Source of the DNA: Lactobacillus kalixensis DSM 16043
Lineage (GTDB): Bacteria > Bacillota > Bacilli > Lactobacillales > Lactobacillaceae
Direction: 5' to 3'
Assembly: GCF_001434335.1 (NCBI RefSeq)
Contig: NZ_AZFM01000002.1
Span: 1-64,000 of the forward strand
DNA: 64,000 nucleotides
Shown here: positions 57,643 through 64,000 of the stretch, piece by piece
Numbering within the stretch: position 1 is the first letter of the stretch
Layout: each line of letters starts with the position of its first letter
Notes under the pieces: generated by a model
What the model saw: only the letters and a program-made list of their open reading frames with translations
Database searches by the model: none
Told to the model about the DNA's origin: nothing
Made by a program: the position numbers and the translations under genes

Positions 57643-57768
57643 ATGGCAAGAAGAAAAAAGAAAAAGTCTGTCTTTCAAATCATCACAATCGTCATGGCGT
57701 TATTAATGGCTATCATTACTTTAGTAGCTATTGTAGCCCAAGTCGTTGGTTCTTTCGTAGAATTTTAA
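57643..57768 (+). CDS. DUF4044-like small membrane protein (41 aa)
   Basis: It encodes MARRKKKKSVFQIITIVMAL and one further hydrophobic stretch to VGSFVEF. The pattern is a basic Arg/Lys N-terminus and one membrane helix, as in the DUF4044 family of lactobacilli. It has a consensus promoter, a perfect TAGGAGGT and a terminator, so the gene is well supported in spite of its size. It is the only plus-strand gene in this region. Function is unknown. Confidence 0.85.
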   Translation: MARRKKKKSVFQIITIVMALLMAIITLVAIVAQVVGSFVEF

Positions 57769-57803
57769 AAAAGTGTAGGAAGATTTTCCTACACTTTTTT
57801 TAT
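57767..57803. terminator. Bidirectional terminator between the DUF4044 gene and mreD
   Basis: AAGTGTAGGA (57771-57780), loop AGATTT and TCCTACACTT (57787-57796) form a perfect 10-bp stem with A6 and T6 flanks. Confidence 0.88.
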
Positions 57804-58339
57804 TGTCTATAAGCATCTAAATCAACTAAAAATGGATATCTTTGTGCTAAATTACCCCATATCCAATAAGTTAAGATAAAGAACACAATTGACCAACCTA
57901 AGTTAAATAGAAGGCTGATAAGCATTACTCTTGAAGAAATATTAATAATACCGACTAAATTCAAAATTCCCCAACTATAAACATCTAAAATTGTAAGCCC
58001 AATTAAGACCACAATCAATCTTGCCCAAAAAATTTCAGGTAAAAATCTAGCAATCTTTTGGCATACCCAAATACTAAGTGGGAAAAAAACAGTGTAAATA
58101 CCAATAATTCCTAATGTTGAAATATCAGCTACCACTCCTGCTCCTAATGCAAGCCAAATTTCTTTAGAATTAGTGTCGTCAAATAGGCCAATTAGCATAA
58201 TTCCAATCGGCAATAACCAATTACTTGCACCATACTCTTGATAATTCATAAATTGATGCAAATAAAGAGCTAAGCTCCCATCTAAAACTAAAGCAACATA
58301 TAACGCAATAGCCAATACCCATTCTCGAAAAATGCGCAT
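57800..58339 (-). CDS. mreD: Rod shape-determining protein MreD
   Basis: A small polytopic membrane protein (about five helices, 179 residues) of the elongasome. Motifs are weak; identity rests on topology, size and position directly after mreC, with a one-base overlap. IMLIGLFDDTNSKEIWLALGAGVVAD resembles the family core. Confidence 0.9.
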   Translation of the reverse strand: MRIFREWVLAIALYVALVLDGSLALYLHQFMNYQEYGASNWLLPIGIMLIGLFDDTNSKEIWLALGAGVVADISTLGIIGIYTVFFPLSIWVCQKIARFLPEIFWARLIVVLIGLTILDVYSWGILNLVGIINISSRVMLISLLFNLGWSIVFFILTYWIWGNLAQRYPFLVDLDAYRQ

Positions 58340-59190
58340 TAATTGGCCACCTTTCTGCTTACAACTGTTACAACGGATGGATCATTAATTTCCCCAGCTG
58401 GATTAATTTGAATCAAGTTTGAAAGTCCAAACGAATCTCTAGTAGTAGCTGCAACAGTACCGATCAGCAATCCCTTAGGAGAGTTACCACCCATACCACT
58501 AGTATAAACTTTGGTACCCTTCTTGAGCTTTTGACTATCCACTACTTGTGTAAATGCCAACTTGTTGTTCGATGTAACAGTGATAATACCATGAACATTC
58601 TTCCCATTACTTGCTTTAGCTTGAACTGCAAAACGATTTGCTGAACGATCACTAGTAGTAATTAATTCAACCTTTGAAGAAGCAGCACTGACTTCATTAA
58701 TTCGGCCAATAACCCCTCCTCCACATACAACTGCTTGGTTCTTTTTAATACCGCTAGAAGAGCCTTTATCAATTACCAATAAGTCTGACCAAGTATCTGA
58801 TGAACGTGAAATTACTGAGGCATTAATTAAGTTATAACCAGTTAAAGTATCTTTTAACTTAAGTGCATCCCTTAATTGTTTGTTTTCAGCTTCTAACGCT
58901 TGATTTCTCGCCTTGGTCTGTCCTAAATCAGTAACTTGACGCTTTAAATAGTCATTTTCTTGTTCAGTATTAAGAATGTCGTTAACATGATTTAGTCCAC
59001 CTGAAATAAGGCCAACTGGAACATCTACTATTCTAGAACCAATGGCTACAACGTCATTTCCAAAACTTTGAATAAATAATGGACTATTTCTTCTATTACG
59101 CAAGCTAACACTACCAGCTAAAACAATAAAAACTAGAGCGATAGCAACAAATGTAGTTAATAATTTTTTGTTTTGTAGAAACTTCTTCAT
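58339..59190 (-). CDS. mreC: Rod shape-determining protein MreC
   Basis: A bitopic elongasome scaffold. It has a membrane helix at about residues 10-27, a coiled coil at about 70-110 (LRDALKLKD at its end), and a C-terminal beta-barrel region with VIGRINEVSAASSKVELITTSD. The length (283) is normal. A terminator lies 21 bp upstream, after mreB. Confidence 0.94.
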   Translation of the reverse strand: MKKFLQNKKLLTTFVAIALVFIVLAGSVSLRNRRNSPLFIQSFGNDVVAIGSRIVDVPVGLISGGLNHVNDILNTEQENDYLKRQVTDLGQTKARNQALEAENKQLRDALKLKDTLTGYNLINASVISRSSDTWSDLLVIDKGSSSGIKKNQAVVCGGGVIGRINEVSAASSKVELITTSDRSANRFAVQAKASNGKNVHGIITVTSNNKLAFTQVVDSQKLKKGTKVYTSGMGGNSPKGLLIGTVAATTRDSFGLSNLIQINPAGEINDPSVVTVVSRKVAN

Positions 59191-59206
59191 ACAGAAACGA
59201 TCCTAT

Positions 59207-59233
59207 AGAAAAACCGGCTTTAGCCGGCTTTTT
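59207..59233 (-). terminator. Internal terminator between mreB and mreC
   Basis: In minus-strand RNA, AGCCGGCU, AA and AGCCGG arms form a GC-rich stem followed by UUUUUCU. It directly follows the mreB stop, so mreC and mreD should get less transcript than mreB, or depend on read-through. Confidence 0.75.
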
Positions 59234-59235
59234 AA

Positions 59236-60240
59236 TTATTTACGACTTCTACGCATTACTTCAATATTTTTAAGTGATTCACCAGTACCAATAGCTACAC
59301 AGTCAAGTGGATCTTGTGCAATAAATACTGGCACCTTAGTTGCTTCAGAAATTACTTCTGGCAAGTTCTTAAGAAGAGCGCCACCACCAGTTAAAACGAT
59401 ACCGTGATCAATAACATCAGCAGCAATTTCAGGTGAAGTTTGTTCCAAAGTTTCCTTGATAGCAACAATAATATCTTGAACAACATCTTGAATTGCTTCC
59501 GCAACATCAACTGCTTCAATATCAACTGACTTAGGCAAACCAGTTACCAAATCACGACCACGAATGTTCATTGCTTCGATTTCCTTAGCCTTTTCAACAG
59601 AAGCTGAACCAATTTGAATCTTAATGTCTTCAGCTGTTCTTTCACCAATTAACAAGTTAAATTTGGAGTGAACGTAATTAATAATTGCGTTATTAAACTT
59701 GTCACCAGCTTGTCTAATTGAAGTTGAAGAAACAATACCACCAAGAGAAATAGTAGCAACATCAGTAGTACCACCACCGATATCAACAACCATTGATCCA
59801 GTTGGATCCATAACTGGAAGACCAGCACCAATAGCTGCTGCAAATGGTTCTTCAATTACGAATGCTTCACGAGCACCTGCTACACGAGCAGCATCAATGA
59901 CAGCTCTCTTTTCAACTTCAGTAACACCTGATGGAACACAAATCATAACTGAAGGCTTTGAATTACCAACAGTCTTTTCCATAAAGTATTTAAGCATTGC
60001 AGCGGTAGTATCATAATCAGCAATTACCCCATCCTTCATTGGACGAATTGCACTGATAGTACCTGGAGTTCTACCAATCATTTCCTTGGCTTCTGATCCA
60101 ACAGCAATAACTTCACCAGTTTGTGTATTTTTTGCTACAACAGAAGGCTCTCTTAAAACAATTCCTTTACCTTCCATGTAAACAAGTGTATTGGCGGTAC
60201 CTAAATCGATACCAATATTTTTCGATCCTAATCCAAACAC
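59236..60240 (-). CDS. mreB: Actin-like rod shape-determining protein MreB
   Basis: The filament that guides lateral wall synthesis. Motifs are [31 protein letters not shown], the hinge region, and [14 protein letters not shown]. The start is GTG 60240 after AAGGAGAG. An extended -10 promoter lies at 60281-60289. The length (334) is normal. Confidence 0.97.
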   Translation of the reverse strand: MFGLGSKNIGIDLGTANTLVYMEGKGIVLREPSVVAKNTQTGEVIAVGSEAKEMIGRTPGTISAIRPMKDGVIADYDTTAAMLKYFMEKTVGNSKPSVMICVPSGVTEVEKRAVIDAARVAGAREAFVIEEPFAAAIGAGLPVMDPTGSMVVDIGGGTTDVATISLGGIVSSTSIRQAGDKFNNAIINYVHSKFNLLIGERTAEDIKIQIGSASVEKAKEIEAMNIRGRDLVTGLPKSVDIEAVDVAEAIQDVVQDIIVAIKETLEQTSPEIAADVIDHGIVLTGGGALLKNLPEVISEATKVPVFIAQDPLDCVAIGTGESLKNIEVMRRSRK

Positions 60241-60280
60241 GAAAATCTCTCCTTAATAGTTGCAGTCTAAATCTTGAATC

Positions 60281-60289
60281 ATTATAGCA
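60281..60289 (-). promoter_or_regulatory. mreB promoter (extended -10)
   Basis: On the minus strand TGCTATAAT, a perfect TATAAT with an upstream TGn, about 40 bp before the GTG start. No strong -35 at the proper distance. Confidence 0.6.
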
Positions 60290-60332
60290 TAAACTAAAGA
60301 TAATTCAGATTTTCAATCGAATTTTAAAGAAT

Positions 60333-60956
60333 TTAAAAGATTTCTTCTTCCTTCATACTCAAATATTTGCCCTTCCCAACAATAAAATGATCTAAAAAAT
60401 TAATTTTCATCATTTTGGCATTTTCTTGTAAATTTTTGGTTATCTGAAAATCACTTTCTGAAGGCCATAATCTACCAGATGGATGATTATGAACAGCAAT
60501 CATAGCTGAACAATTAAATAATACACCCCATCTAAAAACGTCACGAGGATGAACGAATGAGCGATCTAAAGTTCCTTGAGAAATCCTTTTTTCTGCAACA
60601 ATATGATTGCCATTATCAATGTACAAAACCCAGAATTCTTCCTGTTTATGTCCGACTAATTTATTTGAGAGATACTGTCCTACTTCTCTACTTGAAGTGA
60701 GAATTTCCTCTCTTTTCGGTTCAGTTAAGCGCAAGCGATCTAGCATCTCTTCGAGTGCAACTGCTAAATCACCATTACATTCTGGACCTGAAATATAATT
60801 AATCAAATCTGTAAAAGAAGAAATCTTAAGATCATTGATTCTAGCTTCAATATCTTTCAAATTACAATAGCCTTTTCCTTCGAGTTGACTAAAAACTCTA
60901 CCTAGCAGTTCTGTGTCCGTATTAATCATGTAATGATTAGATTGAGAAAATATCAT
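60333..60956 (-). CDS. radC: RadC family (JAMM/MPN+) protein
   Basis: A JAB1/MPN domain protein, once thought to act in DNA repair. The JAMM metal motif is HNHPSG followed eight residues later by SESD (about 155-168), so a metal-dependent hydrolase fold is intact. The N-terminal ~80 residues give a helical UPF0758 N-domain, though shorter than usual and without a clear HhH. The length (207) is about average. A 19-bp box shared with comEA lies 21 bp before the start codon; in streptococci radC is a late competence gene. Confidence 0.92.
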   Translation of the reverse strand: MIFSQSNHYMINTDTELLGRVFSQLEGKGYCNLKDIEARINDLKISSFTDLINYISGPECNGDLAVALEEMLDRLRLTEPKREEILTSSREVGQYLSNKLVGHKQEEFWVLYIDNGNHIVAEKRISQGTLDRSFVHPRDVFRWGVLFNCSAMIAVHNHPSGRLWPSESDFQITKNLQENAKMMKINFLDHFIVGKGKYLSMKEEEIF

Positions 60957-60977
60957 TTTCTAAAACCCCCTCATTAC

Positions 60978-60996
60978 TAAATACGCAAAATAGCCC
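60978..60996 (-). promoter_or_regulatory. Putative competence promoter box upstream of radC
   Basis: On the minus strand GGGCTATTTTGCGTATTTA, identical in 18 of 19 positions to the comEA copy at 20971-20989, and 21 bp before the radC start, with GAGGGGG between. It begins at the stop codon of the preceding phosphatase gene, where no terminator stem is seen. Confidence 0.6.
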
Positions 60997-61673
60997 TAAA
61001 TTTTCTCTAGAAATTCAAAAAAATTCTTACAAATCATTGTGGCATTATTTTTATCTTGCTCAGTTGGCGGTAATAAATCAGGAATCATTACTACTTTTAA
61101 ACCAGCATTTGCACCAGCAGCAACACCTGTTGAAGAATCTTCAAAAACGAGAATATTTTCTTTAGGTATATTCATTTTTTTGGCAGCAGCTAGATAAATA
61201 TCAGGTGCAGGCTTAGGCTTGATATGGCCTTTTTGAACATCCAAATAACTCAGATGAAAGTCAAAATAATTACGAATTCCAGTTGCCCAAATCGCGTGTT
61301 CAAGCACATCTTCATAGTTACTTGAAGCAATCGCCATATGTAAGCCCAAGGCTTGAAACTTATCAAGTGCCTCTTGCACACCAGGTTGTAATTTCAATTT
61401 ACCCTCATCAGTCCACTGCCAAACTAAATCATCAGTTCTTTTAATGAACTTATCGCGATCAGATTCTGTTTTAAAATACTTATGATAAAAATCTTGCATT
61501 TCTTTGACAGTTGCACCGGCTAGCTTAAGGTAACTATCCTTAGGTGTGCCAAGATTTTCTTCTTCAGAAGCTTGAATATTAGCATCCCAGTACAATTTTT
61601 CTGAGTTAATTAATAACCCATCCATATCAAAAATAATGCCCTGAATATCATTATTTATCCCTTTAACACGCAT
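60996..61673 (-). CDS. HAD hydrolase, beta-phosphoglucomutase/phosphatase-like subfamily
   Basis: A cytoplasmic HAD phosphatase with a small helical cap. Motif I is IIFDMDGLLINSEKLY, motif II IASSNYEDV, motif III the Lys in KPKPAPDIY, and motif IV VFEDSSTGVAAGANAG. The substrate could be a sugar phosphate or a nucleotide; subfamily I resemblance is to PgmB/GPH. It lies 3 bp after the folC stop, so it belongs to the valS-folC unit. Confidence 0.9.
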   Translation of the reverse strand: MRVKGINNDIQGIIFDMDGLLINSEKLYWDANIQASEEENLGTPKDSYLKLAGATVKEMQDFYHKYFKTESDRDKFIKRTDDLVWQWTDEGKLKLQPGVQEALDKFQALGLHMAIASSNYEDVLEHAIWATGIRNYFDFHLSYLDVQKGHIKPKPAPDIYLAAAKKMNIPKENILVFEDSSTGVAAGANAGLKVVMIPDLLPPTEQDKNNATMICKNFFEFLEKI

Positions 61674-61676
61674 TAA

Positions 61677-62933
61677 TTAAGCCTCCATATTTAATACAGC
61701 GCTAACTAGATAAAACGATCCAGTTACTAAAAGAAGGTCATTCTCATTTAAACTGTTTTTTGCTTTTTTAAACGCAGCCTGATAATCCGAGAAATATTGA
61801 TATTTTTCTTGGACGTCTTTTGGAAAATCAGCTTTTTTAGCAGCCCGTGGATACGGAATCGTCGTCAACATTACTTCATCGTTCTTATCAAATAATGAAA
61901 AGACTTGTTCTAAATCCTTATCCTTCATCATTGTGATCAAAACTTTAATTTTTCCAGTCGAATGATGTTGATGTATAAACTCAAGCAAATTAGACATCGC
62001 TTGAATATTATGCGCCCCATCTAAAATAATTGTTGGCCTTCTTTGTACAACTTGATAACGTCCCGGAATTTGTGTTCCATTAATTGTTTGTTCAATTTCT
62101 TGATCAGTCAACTTAACTTTTAGTAAAAGCACTGCGGTTGTCGCAATTCCAATATCGATTGCTTCCACATTTGGTCTGGCAGAAAAAACAAGTTTCCTTT
62201 TTCCAAAAGCATAATTAATTCTACCATTATCATCTTGCTTAATCATAAAATCATGATTCAACAAATAAACTGGTGAATTTTCTTTTTTAGCTTTTCCCTC
62301 AAGTACTGGCAAAACCTCTGTCGGAACATTTCCTAAAACAACGGGTCGATCTGTTTTAATCACACCACTTTTTTCTTTAGCAATATCAAGTAGCGTTGGT
62401 CCGATAATCTGTTCATGATCAAGACCAATAGTCGTTATGATACTAAGCTCTGGCTTAATAACATTAGTCTTATCATGCGTTCCACCAATTCCTACTTCAA
62501 TAACTGCATAGTCGCATTTTTCTTCATGAAAATAAAGAAAAGCCATAACAACTTCATATTCAAAAGTAACTAATGAAAATTCTGGTTCATTTTGACGAAT
62601 TTTATCAAGCGCTACTTCAACTTGATTAGCAATCTTTACTAACGCCGCATCAGGAATATCTTGACCATTAATTTGAATTCGTTCATTAAATTTGCGAATA
62701 AATGGTGACACAAAAAGGCCAGTTTTTAGACCAGCCTTTTTGAGCAAGTTGCTCAGATAATATGACGTGGAGCCTTTACCATTAGTACCTGTTACATGAA
62801 TTGTTTTAACTTTGTCTTGCGGATTATCTAAAATCGCTAAGACTTTTTGGATATAAGTTAAATCACTTTTTTCATGAAGAACTGGTAGAGAATAAAGATA
62901 TTTAATCAATTCCTGGGCATTTAAAAATTTCAA
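61677..62933 (-). CDS. folC: Folylpolyglutamate/dihydrofolate synthase
   Basis: It adds glutamate to folates (and may act as dihydrofolate synthase). The ATP motif is HVTGTNGKGSTSYYL (about residues 45-59), with IEVGIGGTHDKTNV, IGLDHEQIIGPTLLDIAKEKSG, and ILDGAHNIQAM in the C-terminal domain. The length (418) is normal. It is 1 bp from valS, the standard valS-folC order in Firmicutes. Confidence 0.96.
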   Translation of the reverse strand: MKFLNAQELIKYLYSLPVLHEKSDLTYIQKVLAILDNPQDKVKTIHVTGTNGKGSTSYYLSNLLKKAGLKTGLFVSPFIRKFNERIQINGQDIPDAALVKIANQVEVALDKIRQNEPEFSLVTFEYEVVMAFLYFHEEKCDYAVIEVGIGGTHDKTNVIKPELSIITTIGLDHEQIIGPTLLDIAKEKSGVIKTDRPVVLGNVPTEVLPVLEGKAKKENSPVYLLNHDFMIKQDDNGRINYAFGKRKLVFSARPNVEAIDIGIATTAVLLLKVKLTDQEIEQTINGTQIPGRYQVVQRRPTIILDGAHNIQAMSNLLEFIHQHHSTGKIKVLITMMKDKDLEQVFSLFDKNDEVMLTTIPYPRAAKKADFPKDVQEKYQYFSDYQAAFKKAKNSLNENDLLLVTGSFYLVSAVLNMEA

Positions 62934-62934
62934 T

Positions 62935-64000
62935 TTACTTGCTTTCTTTTAATTCTTCAATTCTTTCACGAACACCAGCTAATTGACTTTCGTAATCAGC
63001 CTTCTTGTCCTTTTCTTTGTTGATGACTGCTTCTGGAGCGTGAGCAACGAAACCTTGGTTAGATAACTTCTTTTCGCTGCGAGCAACTTCATCTTCAAGG
63101 CGCTTTTCTTCCTTTTCCATCTTAGCGAGTTCTTCATCAACATTCACTAATTCGGTTAATGGAACAAAAATTTGTGCACCTGGGATAACAGCTGTCTTAG
63201 CAAGCTTAGGAGCTTCAACATCAGCACCAACAGTTAATTCCTTAGGGTGTAAGAAGTTTTCAACATAATCTGCATTGTTGTCCAAAACAGTCTTATTCTT
63301 TTCATCATCAATTTGAATCATGATATCAATTTGTGATGACATTGGTGCATTAACTTCCATACGAATGTTTCTAACTGCCTTAATAACTTCGATTAAGAAT
63401 GCCATTTGATCGTCAGCTTCATTGTTTTCGAATTCTTTGTGAGTTTCAGGGTACTTTGCAACCATGATACTCTTACCTTCGTGAGGCATTGATAACCATA
63501 ACTTTTCAGTTACAAATGGCATAATTGGGTGAAGCAAACGCAAGATTTGGTCAAGAATCCAAATTAAGTTTTCTTGCTTTCTTGCCTTTAATTCTTCATC
63601 ATCACCATTTAATGCAACCTTAGAAATTTCGATGTACCAATCACAGAAGTCATTCCAAATGAAGTTGTAAAGCTCACGCCCAGCTTCACCAAATTGGTAT
63701 TCGTCAAATAAACGAGTTACTTCGCTAACAGTGTGGTTTAATCTGTCAAAGATCCAGCTATCTGCTAAATCAAACTTAGAAGCATCCGGCATGTGTGCAG
63801 GCTTAGCATCTTCTGGTAAGTTCATGATTACGAAACGACTTGCATTCCAGATCTTGTTAATGAAGTTCCATGCAGCTGACAACTTCTTAGGATCGTAACG
63901 AGTATCTTGACCAGGAGCAGTACCATTTAACAAGAACCAACGAAGTGCATCAGCACCGTATTCATCAACAACATCCATTGGATCAACACCGTTACCCAAT
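62935..64000 (-). CDS. valS: Valyl-tRNA synthetase, C-terminal part (5' end beyond window)
   Basis: Only the 3' third of the gene is in the window, about 354 residues, starting inside the catalytic core just after KMSKS with GNGVDPMDVVDEYGADALRW. It contains the anticodon-binding domain (NFINKIWNASRFV and onward) and the C-terminal coiled coil with EELAKMEKEEKRLEDEVARSEKKL, which is specific to ValRS. It is translationally close to folC. Its T-box, if any, is outside the window. Confidence 0.97.
   Translation of the reverse strand, partial: LGNGVDPMDVVDEYGADALRWFLLNGTAPGQDTRYDPKKLSAAWNFINKIWNASRFVIMNLPEDAKPAHMPDASKFDLADSWIFDRLNHTVSEVTRLFDEYQFGEAGRELYNFIWNDFCDWYIEISKVALNGDDEELKARKQENLIWILDQILRLLHPIMPFVTEKLWLSMPHEGKSIMVAKYPETHKEFENNEADDQMAFLIEVIKAVRNIRMEVNAPMSSQIDIMIQIDDEKNKTVLDNNADYVENFLHPKELTVGADVEAPKLAKTAVIPGAQIFVPLTELVNVDEELAKMEKEEKRLEDEVARSEKKLSNQGFVAHAPEAVINKEKDKKADYESQLAGVRERIEELKESK

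Overview
The window is a low-GC Firmicutes chromosome segment that fits a host-associated Lactobacillus (acidophilus/johnsonii/gasseri-like). The call rests on AT-rich sequence, strong AGGAGG ribosome sites, RpoY and paired RNases J1/J2, a complete Gram-positive division cluster ending in divIVA and a T-box-controlled ileS, a lactose/cellobiose-type PTS, and lactobacillar families such as DUF1831, DUF3284 and DUF4044. It is almost all core genome. I see no prophage, insertion sequence, CRISPR array, rRNA or tRNA.

Region 1 (1-4.9 kb) handles sugars and nucleosides: a GntR/UTRA regulator whose first helix has no normal start codon, a GH1 6-phospho-beta-glucosidase, a DUF3284 gene broken by a 13-bp near-duplication, a convergent PTS IIB-IIA pair behind a cre-containing promoter, a divergent nucleoside hydrolase and a 48-codon gene. 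Region 2 (5-16.2 kb) holds an ABC-F ATPase, a candidate small RNA, a membrane-anchored DUF2974 hydrolase, engB-clpX, tig, tuf, a TPR protein and RNase J2. Region 3 (16.2-26.8 kb) has divergent rpsO and rpsT, the competence genes comEA-comEC with holA, then a sepM/ylbL-like protease, coaD, rsmD, ylbG, ftsW and typA, the last behind a leader terminator.

Region 4 (26.8-40.6 kb) holds def, rpoY-rnjA, a lipid-kinase gene, a 37-residue membrane peptide, recD2 with a TPR gene and a phosphatase, a Cof-type HAD phosphatase, the tRNA-thiolation module (mnmA, DUF1831, cysteine desulfurase), mtnN, a NUDIX hydrolase and a cold-shock-like gene. Region 5 (40.6-57.5 kb) is the dcw cluster on the minus strand in the order mraZ-rsmH-ftsL-pbp-mraY-murD-murG-ftsQ-ftsA-ftsZ-sepF-ylmG-ylmH-divIVA, then T-box-ileS. 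Region 6 (57.6-64 kb) has a DUF4044 peptide, mreBCD, radC, a HAD phosphatase, folC and the 3' part of valS.

The most notable regulatory signal is a 19-bp element with one mismatch, placed 18-21 nt upstream of both comEA (DNA uptake) and radC (a late competence gene in streptococci). It looks like a competence sigma-factor promoter. Other points are the 13-bp lesion in the DUF3284 gene, an ABC-F ATPase with one composite ATP site degenerate, an attenuator-like typA leader, a candidate sRNA with a C-rich loop, and a three-repeat MraZ operator.
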